Positions 24,226-31,668 of a stretch of DNA of 64,000 nt are shown piece by piece. Source of the DNA: Fibrobacter sp. UBA7003 (GTDB lineage: Bacteria; Fibrobacterota; Fibrobacteria; Fibrobacterales; Fibrobacteraceae). Positions within the stretch are counted from its first letter, which is position 1; each line of letters starts with the position of its first letter. The notes under the pieces were generated by a model. It had not been told where the DNA came from. It searched no databases and was given only the letters and a program-made list of their open reading frames with translations. The stretch spans positions 1 through 64,000 of the forward strand of contig DJXN01000002.1 of NCBI GenBank assembly GCA_002449765.1, read 5' to 3'. The position numbers and the translations under genes are program-made.

Positions 24226-25548
24226 CTAGGAATCCGCAAGCGAGCGCATCCTCGCTACTGCTTCCTTAAACAGCGCCGGTTCCTGCAGGAGCGAGATAAC
24301 CACCCAGCCATCTTCGTCAAAGTCGAAGAAGAACCCGGGCTGCACCAGCACGTGCTTTTCGCGGAGTAAACGGAGTGTGAGTTCCTCGTCGTCTTCGCCC
24401 AGGCGGATAACCGCATACCAGCCGCCGAGGACCTCGGGGCAGTACTTGGACGGGAAGGCTTCACGAAGGGTCTGCCAGTTCTGCAAAAGGCGTCCCTTGA
24501 CGCGCGATTCGTAGGCGGCGGACTGCTTGAGGAGCGCGGTGCCGAGAGCCTGCGCCGGGGCGGACACGCTCAGGTAGGCGTCTTCCACGAATTCGAGTGC
24601 CGCGCGGATTTCTTCAAAGCGTTCGCGGGGCGCGTAGAAAACCATCCAACCGAGCTTGAGCTGCGGGGAACCTACAGCCTTGCTTAAGCCGTTCAGCCAG
24701 AATATGGGGCACTTGGGGCCGTCTTCGGGAAGGTTGATGAAATCGCCGCCGCCCGCATCCCAAAGAGACTCTCGCCAACAGTCATTCCCGCGCAGGCGGG
24801 AATCTCTCTTTCCGCCCATCAGGTATTCCCAACTACGGCGGACCTCCGGCGAAAAACCGTAATCGCCGAAAACCTCGTCCACCACGAGAATCATGTCGTT
24901 CTCTTCGCAAAAACGAACCGCCGCATTCCATTCTTCGCGGGAAACGCAGTGCCCCGTCGGGTTGTGCGGCGAAACGAGCAGCAAGATTTTCGCTTTCTCA
25001 GGAGCTGCCAGCAGGCTGTCGGTATCGAGTATGAATCGAAAATCCACGCCCGATGTCATCCCCGCGCAGGCGGGGATCTTTTTTTTCTTCTCCCGTTGCA
25101 ATTTTAAAAAGTACGGCGCACATTCCAGGTGTTCCAACTGCGCAAGCGTATCGAGCAGCGGATAGCCCGGCATCGGCGTGAGGATTACATCGCCCGGATC
25201 GCAGAATGTCTTGAACAGCACCGAATACGCTTCGCTCGTACTTGCGGTCAAAATGATTTGCCCCGCCGTAAAGTTGCCGCCGCGTTCGCGATAGTACTCC
25301 ACCACCGCCTCGCGTGCAGACTTCCACCCCGCCGCATCCGGATTCCAGCAACCGAAATCCTTGCGAGCATCCTCCACCGCCGCATTCAAGTCTATCGGCA
25401 ATCCCGCCTTCACCGGGCTGCTTACCGTCATGTCGATGAACGGGAGCCCACCCTCGGCAGCATCCTTTTTCGCACACGCCTTCACGCGTTCCAGTTCAGC
25501 AAAGAACGGCGACGGGGAAAGATCTTTAGGCAAGCGGGAAGAAAGCAT
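24226..25548 (-). CDS. Fold-type I PLP aminotransferase with two in-frame repeat insertions
   Basis: Class I/II aminotransferase of 440 residues. PLP motifs are intact: SPHNPTGH near 193, VVDEVFGDY near 223 and the Schiff-base Lys 290 in NGLSKAVGSPQLKLGW. Two stretches look foreign: KKIPACAGMTSG near 157-167 and KRDSRLRGNDCW near 247-258. Each is encoded by the same 24-25 bp palindromic repeat, read in two different frames, inserted without breaking the frame. Both fall in expected surface loops: before the small-residue strand and between VFGDY and the PLP Lys. Substrate unknown. It starts 16 bases after the FISUMP lipoprotein stop. Confidence 0.85.
   Translation of the reverse strand: MLSSRLPKDLSPSPFFAELERVKACAKKDAAEGGLPFIDMTVSSPVKAGLPIDLNAAVEDARKDFGCWNPDAAGWKSAREAVVEYYRERGGNFTAGQIILTASTSEAYSVLFKTFCDPGDVILTPMPGYPLLDTLAQLEHLECAPYFLKLQREKKKKIPACAGMTSGVDFRFILDTDSLLAAPEKAKILLLVSPHNPTGHCVSREEWNAAVRFCEENDMILVVDEVFGDYGFSPEVRRSWEYLMGGKRDSRLRGNDCWRESLWDAGGGDFINLPEDGPKCPIFWLNGLSKAVGSPQLKLGWMVFYAPRERFEEIRAALEFVEDAYLSVSAPAQALGTALLKQSAAYESRVKGRLLQNWQTLREAFPSKYCPEVLGGWYAVIRLGEDDEELTLRLLREKHVLVQPGFFFDFDEDGWVVISLLQEPALFKEAVARMRSLADS
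24781..24804 (+). repeat. Short palindromic repeat inside aminotransferase gene, copy D
   Basis: GTCATTCCCGC, a 2-base centre and GCGGGAATC: a near-perfect palindrome. It encodes DSRLRGND on the minus strand. Both arms carry T/A where the other copies have C/G, a compensating change that keeps the hairpin. Confidence 0.85.
25055..25079 (+). repeat. Short palindromic repeat inside aminotransferase gene, copy C
   Basis: GTCATCCCCGC..GCGGGGATCT, the minimal form of the repeat family, followed by a run of T. It encodes KIPACAGMT on the minus strand, a different frame from copy D. Confidence 0.85.
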
Positions 25549-25564
25549 AGGAAGTGATTAATAG

Positions 25565-26506
25565 CTAGTCCTTAAGGCAACGAATACTCTTTCGATTATA
25601 CATTCTAGAGTCGAACAGCGAAGCCTTAAAATACGCACCTGTCAGCCCCATTACACCAGCACAACCAGGAGTTTCATCAGACTCCGAAGAACTCCAGAAG
25701 GAGGCATCATCACCATATTCCCATTCCCCCAACAAAGACTGTTTGCTTACAGGCAATGCCGTGAACCCATATTCATCCGTTCCGTTTCCACTAGGAACAA
25801 AACAAAAAATCGAATCATTACAGGGGATGTACCATCCGCCATATTCGCTAGCGTTCCAGCCACTCGTTGATTTTAACACCATTCCTGCCATGGAACCTGC
25901 GGTATCCAACTGATTACCTCTAAAACTCGTGTCAACCACAGCTCGAAGCAAAATCCACCATTCATCCCTTGTAGGCAAATGCCAACCTTCGGGGCAAATG
26001 CCCTGTACGGGGTAAGTCGGCGAACATTCATGCTCATGCCCGCAACCCTCACCATTCGTACTGAAAACGGCGGCGCTATCCATCGCCTCCGCCCATGTAT
26101 AGAAGCGCCCGTACTCAACGCAATTGGAATCGGCGTCTCCAAAGCAAACGCTGTTCCCCGTTTCGAAGTTCAGGTTTTGCGCCATCCAGACCTGGTCACC
26201 AATTTTTACGGTCTTGTAAGTTTGACCATCACGATCGTCAGTCAAGGATCCATATTCGCAAGTATCCGTGCTATCCGTCTTGCAAGGTGGCGTCGTCGGA
26301 TTCATTTCGGGTAGCGAATCTGCCATATATTGCAGTGCCGCTGGAAGGGTATCCCATGCCCAAACGGAAGATGACGAATATCCGTTGTCGTCAGCGACAC
26401 TGGAAGACGAATCGTCAACATCCGTAGACGAACCGTTATCGCCGCAAGCGGAGAAAAGCGCCGTCAAGAAGATGCCGGTTCCAAGAAGCAAAAGACTTTT
26501 TTCCAC
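25565..26506 (-). CDS. FISUMP-domain lipoprotein 1
   Basis: Secreted lipoprotein of 313 residues starting at GTG 26506, with AAGGAGGA 6 bases upstream. The signal peptide ends at the lipobox LFSAC, then a Ser/Asp-rich linker. From about residue 85 to the end is the Fibrobacter succinogenes major paralogous domain: CEYGSLTDDRDGQTYKTVKIG, WMAQNLNF, YGRFYTWAEAMDSAA, GICPEGWHLPTRDEW, GFTALPVS, FWSSSE and the terminal SIRCLKD. This domain is abundant in Fibrobacter surface proteins; no biochemical role is established. It shares layout with the next gene upstream and is a tandem paralogue. Confidence 0.92.
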   Translation of the reverse strand: MEKSLLLLGTGIFLTALFSACGDNGSSTDVDDSSSSVADDNGYSSSSVWAWDTLPAALQYMADSLPEMNPTTPPCKTDSTDTCEYGSLTDDRDGQTYKTVKIGDQVWMAQNLNFETGNSVCFGDADSNCVEYGRFYTWAEAMDSAAVFSTNGEGCGHEHECSPTYPVQGICPEGWHLPTRDEWWILLRAVVDTSFRGNQLDTAGSMAGMVLKSTSGWNASEYGGWYIPCNDSIFCFVPSGNGTDEYGFTALPVSKQSLLGEWEYGDDASFWSSSESDETPGCAGVMGLTGAYFKASLFDSRMYNRKSIRCLKD

Positions 26507-26596
26507 AAAATCCTCCTTTTTTCCGTAAATATACAATAAGTTCACTACTGAGCGTTACTTTATTCCGACAATGGAACAAATAGCTAGACAGAACAC

Positions 26597-26644
26597 AAAA
26601 AACGGCGACGGAGAAAGATCTTTAGGCAAACGGGAAGAGAGCAT
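26597..26644 (-). pseudogene. Duplicated 5' fragment of the aminotransferase gene
   Basis: Starting at ATG 26644, 16 codons read MLSSRLPKDLSPSPFF, identical in protein to the start of the aminotransferase at 25548. The four base differences are all synonymous. Similarity stops after codon 16. The fragment follows FISUMP lipoprotein 2 exactly as the real gene follows lipoprotein 1, so it is a scar of a tandem duplication. Confidence 0.85.
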
Positions 26645-26649
26645 CAAGT

Positions 26650-27564
26650 TTAGTCCTTTAAGCAACGGACCGATTTCGCAGAGTTGGCATCATCTTTGTC
26701 AGCAGTACCAAAACCCATATAAAAATTGACATACATATAGTAGGCGTTATCAGTAGAAGACCCCTCATCATATGGAGTAGAACTCCAGAAAAGCGCATTG
26801 CTGCCCAAGTCCTCATACTTTTCATCGAAATAGCCTACGGGCAGAACAGTGAACCCGTAGGAGTCTGTACACCCAGCACCGCAGTCGCGCCATTCATCGA
26901 CCGCCATCAATTTTTTCTTTGCAACATCATTATCGTCATAACCGCCTACGGATTCATAAAGAACCATGAATTCAGCCCTTGTAGGCACATGCCAACCCTG
27001 AGGGCAAACACCCTGCACCCTCTCAGCGGGATTGCAATCGTGAATATACCCGCATCCTATGCCGTCATCGCTATAAATAGCGGCACTGTCCATCGCTGCG
27101 CCCCATAAATACAAGCGACCATATTTTTCACAATTCAAAGCATCGTCATCGTAGCAAAAACTGGAGGAATCTCGAGTTTCGGTCGGCTGCAGGTAGGCAA
27201 AATTCAAGTTCTCGGCCATCCACCACTGGTCACCGATTTTTACGGTCTTGTAGGATTGCCCATCACGTTCGTCAACCAGGGTTCCGTATTCGCAATCATC
27301 AAAGTACTCGTCTCTACAAGGTTCCGCGTAAGCCACGCTTATACTGCTGCTGGAGCGAGCGCTGCTAGACCTCACGCTCGAAGAATACCTGTCCGAAGAC
27401 GAGGATGATTGGGCGGAAGATGACGAAACATCCGAAGACTCCGTGTCAGAGCGCGTCAGGAAGACATCGCTTCCATCGTCTCCGCAAGCGACAAGCATTG
27501 TGCAAGCAAAAGCCCCGACTAGGGCCAGCAACTTCCACGAAGACAACCTTGAAACCGACTTCAT
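26650..27564 (-). CDS. FISUMP-domain lipoprotein 2
   Basis: Tandem paralogue of the 25565-26506 gene, 304 residues. Signal peptide with lipobox MLVAC, then a poly-Ser linker (SSSSAQSSSSSDRYSSSVRSS) of the type common in Fibrobacter surface enzymes. The FISUMP domain follows: CEYGTLVDERDGQSYKTVKIG, WMAENLNFAY, GVCPQGWHVPTRAEF, GFTVLPVGYF, FWSST and SVRCLKD. The N-terminal parts differ completely between the copies while the domains are clearly related. A duplicated piece of the aminotransferase start follows the stop by 5 bases. Confidence 0.92.
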   Translation of the reverse strand: MKSVSRLSSWKLLALVGAFACTMLVACGDDGSDVFLTRSDTESSDVSSSSAQSSSSSDRYSSSVRSSSARSSSSISVAYAEPCRDEYFDDCEYGTLVDERDGQSYKTVKIGDQWWMAENLNFAYLQPTETRDSSSFCYDDDALNCEKYGRLYLWGAAMDSAAIYSDDGIGCGYIHDCNPAERVQGVCPQGWHVPTRAEFMVLYESVGGYDDNDVAKKKLMAVDEWRDCGAGCTDSYGFTVLPVGYFDEKYEDLGSNALFWSSTPYDEGSSTDNAYYMYVNFYMGFGTADKDDANSAKSVRCLKD

Positions 27565-27591
27565 TTTTTCTCCTCCTCTTTACAAAAAAAA

Positions 27592-27930
27592 CTACTTCTT
27601 ACGGCGCAGGAAGCCAGCCAACGCCACCGCGATGAGGATGCCCGCAGGGAGCACGACCGCGATGGTCAACAGGATGAGCTTCTGGAAATCAGAAAGTCCC
27701 TTCAGCGATTTCTTGAAATCCTTGAGTTTGGCAAGCAGCCCGGGCTTCTTGCCCGGAGTTGCTTCGCCGGATTCCTCGCCCAAATCTTCGGAACCCGCGA
27801 AGGCCTCCCCCTTCGGGATCATCGCGAGCAACTTCGACGCCGATTCCCTGACAGGCCCGACAAAGCCTTCCAGCTTACCGCGGTACTTGTTGTAGCGCTT
27901 CTTGAACGGGCGCTTGAGTTGTTCGAGCAT
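27592..27930 (-). CDS. Tail-anchored small protein, 112 aa
   Basis: No family recognised. A basic N-terminus (LKRPFKKRYNKYRGKLEGF), a Gly/Glu/Pro-rich middle and one C-terminal membrane helix (LILLTIAVVLPAGILIAVALAGF) ending RRKK, so it would sit in the inner membrane with its bulk in the cytosol. It stands 47 bases after the leuA stop on the same strand, beyond a repeat that could act as a terminator. Confidence 0.65.
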   Translation of the reverse strand: MLEQLKRPFKKRYNKYRGKLEGFVGPVRESASKLLAMIPKGEAFAGSEDLGEESGEATPGKKPGLLAKLKDFKKSLKGLSDFQKLILLTIAVVLPAGILIAVALAGFLRRKK

Positions 27931-27950
27931 GTGGATTTCCTTTTCTTAAA

Positions 27951-27975
27951 AGATCCCCGCCTTCGCGGGGATGAC
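27951..27975 (-). repeat. Short palindromic repeat, copy E, acting as leuA terminator
   Basis: Minus strand GTCATCCCCGC-GAAG-GCGGGGATC then TTTT, two bases after the leuA stop. It has the family ends and also the shape of an intrinsic terminator, so the repeat has probably been co-opted for that role. Confidence 0.75.
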
Positions 27976-27977
27976 AA

Positions 27978-29549
27978 TTAGGCCTTCTTGTACAGGAGGT
28001 TCACGCCGCCGAAGAGGGCGCGCATGTTGGCCTTGAGCGTATCGCTACTGACGCCGCGGCCTTCGACCTCAACATCGCCCGCCTTCAGGAGCATGCGGCT
28101 AAGCCCGCGGCCAGCCCACAACTTGTCCTTTTCAGGTACCACAAGCTGGCGGTACTTCACGAGTTCCACCGGCATGCCGATTTCGCGCATGAGCATGAGG
28201 GCGGCCTCGATCGGGCCTTCTGCCGTAATGGACCTCACCAGCGGTTCGCCGTCCTTCTTGAAGTGAAAAATGAAGCGGTTCTCGTCGGGGATAACCTCGA
28301 TGTTGTTGAACACCAGGCGGCCGTTCACGTTCACGCGCTGCTCGCGGAACACGTCCAGCACGCGCTCGGCGCTGAGTTCGCCTTCCTTTTCGCTGTAGGA
28401 CTTCAGGATCGGCTGCAGTTCGGCGGCTTCGGCGAGCGTCATCTTGTAGCCGAACTTCGTGATAATCTCGTACACGGCGGTGCGGCCGCTCTGGCTCGTG
28501 AAGCTCAGGGCGTCGTTCTGGTGGCGGCCGATGATGGAGTAGTCGATCGGGCGGTAGGCGCCCTTCTTCATGTCCTTCGTCTTGGAGGCGCCATCCTGGT
28601 GGATGCCGCTACGGTGCACGATGGCTTCGGCGCCAATCAGCGGGGCGCGGCTGTAGATGTTGATGCCGGACCACTGGGAAATCAAGATGGCCGTCTCGTA
28701 GATGCGTTCCATGTGCAGGCCGGTCTGTACGCCGGAGTTGTGCAGCGCGACCGCAACTTCGTAAAAATTCGTGTTGCCGCAGCGTTCGCCCAAGCCGTTC
28801 AGCGCGACTTCCAGCTGGGTTGCCCCCACGAAGAAACTTTCGACGGTGGCGGCCGTCGCCATGCCAAGGTCATTATGGCAGTGCACCGAAATCGTGACGT
28901 CCTTCGGGAGCGCCTCGTACACCTGCTTAATCTGGTTCACATACAGGAACGGACGGTAGCGTTCCACCGTATTCGGCAGGTTGATGGTCGTCGCACCGGC
29001 TTCGACCACGGCCTTCAGCACGTCAATCACGAAATCCATGTTTTCGAGACAGTCACCGAAATGCTCGGCGCTGAATTCCACATCGCCCTTGCTACCTACG
29101 AGCGACTTTGCAAACTTCACGCAATGCACCGCCTTCTCCTTGACCTGTTCGGGGGTCAGGTGCAGCACGTACTCCATCGAGAGCGGGCTTGTGGCGAGGA
29201 AGGTATGAATACGCGGGTGCGGAGCGTACTGCACCGCTTCCCAGCAGCGCTGGATATCGCTTTCCACACAGCGGGCCAGGCCCGAAACCACGATGCGCTT
29301 TGCGACTTCGTCGCCTTCTTCAGCCATCTTGGCGGTCAGCTGGGCAAGTTCCTTGCACGATTCAAAGTCCATCTCGCTCGAAGCCGGGAAGCCGACTTCG
29401 GCACCCTGCACGCCGAGCTTCAAGAGCTGCAGGTATACGTCCTTCTTCTGGGCGTTGTTCCAGGGCTTCGGGAGCGCCTGGTTGCCGTCACGCAGGGTGA
29501 CATCGTAAAAGAAAGGTTGTCTTTCAATCGTGTTCTTATTTTCGCTCAT
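27978..29549 (-). CDS. leuA: 2-isopropylmalate synthase
   Basis: Condenses acetyl-CoA with 2-oxoisovalerate in the first committed step of leucine synthesis. The 523 residues show the catalytic HMGL-like barrel: DVTLRDGNQAL at the start, GAEVGFPASS, SAEHFGDC, INLPNTV and the metal motif SVHCHNDLG. A linker leads into a C-terminal LeuA dimer/regulatory-like domain after about residue 390. Citramalate synthase is the alternative, but the leucine-rich leader peptide upstream points to leucine control. AAGGAG precedes ATG 29549. It is monocistronic. Confidence 0.88.
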   Translation of the reverse strand: MSENKNTIERQPFFYDVTLRDGNQALPKPWNNAQKKDVYLQLLKLGVQGAEVGFPASSEMDFESCKELAQLTAKMAEEGDEVAKRIVVSGLARCVESDIQRCWEAVQYAPHPRIHTFLATSPLSMEYVLHLTPEQVKEKAVHCVKFAKSLVGSKGDVEFSAEHFGDCLENMDFVIDVLKAVVEAGATTINLPNTVERYRPFLYVNQIKQVYEALPKDVTISVHCHNDLGMATAATVESFFVGATQLEVALNGLGERCGNTNFYEVAVALHNSGVQTGLHMERIYETAILISQWSGINIYSRAPLIGAEAIVHRSGIHQDGASKTKDMKKGAYRPIDYSIIGRHQNDALSFTSQSGRTAVYEIITKFGYKMTLAEAAELQPILKSYSEKEGELSAERVLDVFREQRVNVNGRLVFNNIEVIPDENRFIFHFKKDGEPLVRSITAEGPIEAALMLMREIGMPVELVKYRQLVVPEKDKLWAGRGLSRMLLKAGDVEVEGRGVSSDTLKANMRALFGGVNLLYKKA

Positions 29550-29615
29550 TTTTCATCTCCTTGCCGACTTCCATGCGCCGCAAAGTTCCTTTTCCTGTTC
29601 AAAAATAGCATTTTG

Positions 29616-29650
29616 CCATAAAAAAGAACCCGCTTCGTCACGGAAGCGGG
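29616..29650 (-). terminator. Attenuator terminator before leuA
   Basis: Minus-strand stem CCCGCTTC / GAAGCGGG with a 6-base loop (CGTGAC), followed by TTCTTTTTT. It lies 36 bases after the leader peptide stop and 67 bases before leuA. Its 5' arm can instead pair with CACGGAGCGAGG (29692-29703) in the end of the leader ORF, giving an antiterminator. Confidence 0.85.
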
Positions 29651-29685
29651 CCCTTTAAGTTAATTCCTATTTAAAACGAAATAGC

Positions 29686-29745
29686 CTAAAACCTCGCTCC
29701 GTGCGCGATACCAAGTAGAAGTCGAAGGTTAAGGTTCTTTCTCAT
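29686..29745 (-). CDS. leuL: Leucine leader peptide
   Basis: ATG 29745 opens a 19-residue peptide, MRKNLNLRLLLGIAHGARF, with five Leu, three of them consecutive. It ends upstream of a terminator hairpin ahead of leuA, the classical layout of amino-acid attenuation. A ribosome stalled at the Leu codons would leave the His-Gly-Ala-Arg codons free to pair with the 5' arm of the terminator; a ribosome reaching the stop would cover them and let the terminator form. There is no Shine-Dalgarno sequence, and the promoter places the mRNA start at about the ATG. The peptide itself probably has no other function. Confidence 0.85.
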   Translation of the reverse strand: MRKNLNLRLLLGIAHGARF

Positions 29746-29752
29746 GCCATAG

Positions 29753-29781
29753 AATATACAAAGTTTTGGGCTACGTGGCAA
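29753..29781 (-). promoter_or_regulatory. leuL-leuA promoter
   Basis: Minus-strand TTGCCA (29776-29781), exactly 17 bp, TATATT (29753-29758). Seven bases separate the -10 box from the leader ATG, so the leader mRNA would be leaderless or nearly so. Confidence 0.8.
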
Positions 29782-29806
29782 GGGGTCGCTTCAAGACGCC
29801 CGCGAT

Positions 29807-30013
29807 CTAACGTTCCTCCCAGATGCCGTTCGGGAGCTTGCCGATATCGCGAAAGTCCAGTTCACCGCCGGAACGCGAAGATGAAACGTTCACGAGACGC
29901 GCAAGCGGCTTGCCCGCACGTTCAATCACGATTTCTTCTTGCGAGAGCGAGACCTGGTTCAGCAAGTTGCCGAAGTTTTGCCTCGCCTCCATGGCGGTGA
30001 CTGTCTTTGCCAT
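29807..30013 (-). CDS. Phd/YefM-type antitoxin without a neighbouring toxin
   Basis: The 68 residues begin with the Phd/YefM DNA-binding fold: TVTAMEARQNFGNLLNQV, then EEIVIERAGKPLARLV. The C-terminal toxin-binding tail is short (DFRDIGKLPNGIWEER). No Doc, YoeB or PIN toxin follows; the next element downstream is the leuA promoter. It starts 8 bases after the OmpA stop on the same strand, with AAGG upstream. It is either an orphan antitoxin or a repressor. Confidence 0.82.
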   Translation of the reverse strand: MAKTVTAMEARQNFGNLLNQVSLSQEEIVIERAGKPLARLVNVSSSRSGGELDFRDIGKLPNGIWEER

Positions 30014-30021
30014 ACGGAACC

Positions 30022-31194
30022 TTACTTCTTTGCAGGTTCAGCGGCCGGAGCGGCACCTTCGGCAGGAGCGGCGGGTTCAGCCACAGGTTCAGCATTCTGC
30101 AGGGCCTTGTCCTGAATGACGAGGTCCACGCGGCGATTCTTCTGGCGACCTTCCTTCGTCTTATTGTCGGCAATGGGCATGGTCATCCCGAGCCCCTTGG
30201 CGGTAAGGCGGCCTGCGTCGATGCCCTGTTCCACGAGGAAGTTCTTCACGTTGTCGGCACGCTGCTGCGAGAGCTTCATGTTATGCTCGGCAGAACCCGT
30301 GTTGTCGGTGTTACCCTCGATGGAGACATTGAACTGCTGGTACACGGAGAGGATTCCCGCAACCTTCGCGAGGCTCGTCTTGAGGTCGGCCTTGAGGGAA
30401 GCCTTGTTCACGTCGAACAGGATGTCGGACATGGACAGGATAATGCCGCGGGCGTCCTTCGTCACCTGGATGAGCTTGGACTGGAGTTCGTTCAGCTTGT
30501 TCATGGCTTCGGCCTGGCGAGCTTCAGCCTTCGCGCGCTCCTCGGCAAGGGCCTTCTTCTCAGCTTCAAGCTGTTGCTGCAAGGCAGCCTGCTGCTTCTG
30601 GAGGTTGGCTTCGCGTTCGCTGGCGGCCTTAAGAGCCGCTTCCTTGGCGGCTGCTTCAGCCTGGAACTTTTCCTGATTCTGCTGCATTTCGGCCTGGAGG
30701 CGGGCTTCCTGGTCCTTCATCTTGGCCTTTTCAGCCTCGAGGTCGTTTACCTTACCGCTACGGGCCTGGCCAATCTGTTCCTGGATGGCTTCAATGGAGC
30801 GCGCTGTCGCTGCACGCTTTTCCCAGTTCTCGGCGGTATGGTTGCGGAGAGCCTGCGTTTCGGCCTGGACCGCAGCAATTTTCGCCGTCTTGTCGCATTT
30901 GTTCGCAAGAGCCTTTACGCCATCGGATTCGGGGTCATCATTGAACGCCGCTTCCAGGTCGGCGAGAGTAGCCTTTGCGGCTGCGAGAGAATACTTTGCA
31001 GAAACGGCATTTGCGGGAACATCCTTGGACGCCGCATCGATAGACGCCTTGCACGCCTCAACGGCATTCGGTTCTGCAGCGGGGGCTTCGGCCGCAGGGG
31101 CTTCAACAGCAGGAGCCTCGGCCTTGGCTTCTTCGGCAGCAAAGCAAGCGGATGCCACCAGGGCAGTAATAACAAACAGATTCCTTGTCTTCAT
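30022..31194 (-). CDS. OmpA-family protein with coiled-coil midsection
   Basis: A signal peptide and an Ala/Pro/Glu-rich linker lead into a long helical region (about 120-250, rich in Glu, Ala, Gln and Lys). The C-terminal OmpA-like domain spans about 265-375: ILFDVNKASLKADLK, VSIEGNTDNTGSAEHN, LSQQRADNVKNFLVEQGI and the peptidoglycan-binding RQKNRRVDLVI. It would link the outer membrane or a lipoprotein to the cell wall. Its ATG overlaps the stop of the lipoprotein gene before it by one base (TAATG). The C-terminus ends in another Ala/Pro/Glu stretch. Confidence 0.9.
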   Translation of the reverse strand: MKTRNLFVITALVASACFAAEEAKAEAPAVEAPAAEAPAAEPNAVEACKASIDAASKDVPANAVSAKYSLAAAKATLADLEAAFNDDPESDGVKALANKCDKTAKIAAVQAETQALRNHTAENWEKRAATARSIEAIQEQIGQARSGKVNDLEAEKAKMKDQEARLQAEMQQNQEKFQAEAAAKEAALKAASEREANLQKQQAALQQQLEAEKKALAEERAKAEARQAEAMNKLNELQSKLIQVTKDARGIILSMSDILFDVNKASLKADLKTSLAKVAGILSVYQQFNVSIEGNTDNTGSAEHNMKLSQQRADNVKNFLVEQGIDAGRLTAKGLGMTMPIADNKTKEGRQKNRRVDLVIQDKALQNAEPVAEPAAPAEGAAPAAEPAKK

Positions 31195-31589
31195 TACTTC
31201 GCCTCCGCCTTTTTCGTTTCCTGGTCAAGAATGTTCTGGTAGATGAGCTTGCGTTCGACATCGCCACGAAGTTCCTTCTCGACGCGTTCATCTTCCTTCT
31301 TTGCCGCATCGCGCTCGGCCGTCGCAACGGCAAGCCTGTATTCAAGGGCACTCTGTTCGGCAAGGGCGGCAGCCTGCTCGTCTTCTCCACTTGCCTGCAA
31401 GGCCTTTGCGGAATCGAGTTTCGCATTTGTCGATTCGACCTGTGCGGGATCCGCTTTCGCCTCCTCGGCAATCGCCTTATTGGCAGATGCATATTCAATC
31501 GACCGTGTCGCATTTACGCTTCCGGCACAACCAGACAGCAGGGCAACCGCCGTAACGGCTACACCCGCTGCAAAAAATCTCAATTTCAT
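31194..31589 (-). CDS. Helical lipoprotein, DUF4398-like
   Basis: 131 residues with a signal peptide and lipobox LLSGC. The mature part is one long amphipathic helical region rich in Ala, Glu and Lys, resembling DUF4398 lipoproteins that are often encoded beside OmpA proteins. AAGGAG precedes the ATG. Its stop overlaps the start of the OmpA gene, so the two products probably act together at the cell wall. Confidence 0.8.
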   Translation of the reverse strand: MKLRFFAAGVAVTAVALLSGCAGSVNATRSIEYASANKAIAEEAKADPAQVESTNAKLDSAKALQASGEDEQAAALAEQSALEYRLAVATAERDAAKKEDERVEKELRGDVERKLIYQNILDQETKKAEAK

Positions 31590-31668
31590 AGAGAACTCCT
31601 TTATTTAAACCAATCACCCAACAATATAGTAAAGAACAGCGGCTCTAGACCACCGGAACCCGCAAGGG

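Noticed and set aside
24226..25548. Aminotransferase considered a pseudogene because of the foreign segments
   Set aside because: Both insertions keep the frame, and the PLP Lys, Asp and Asn motifs are intact.
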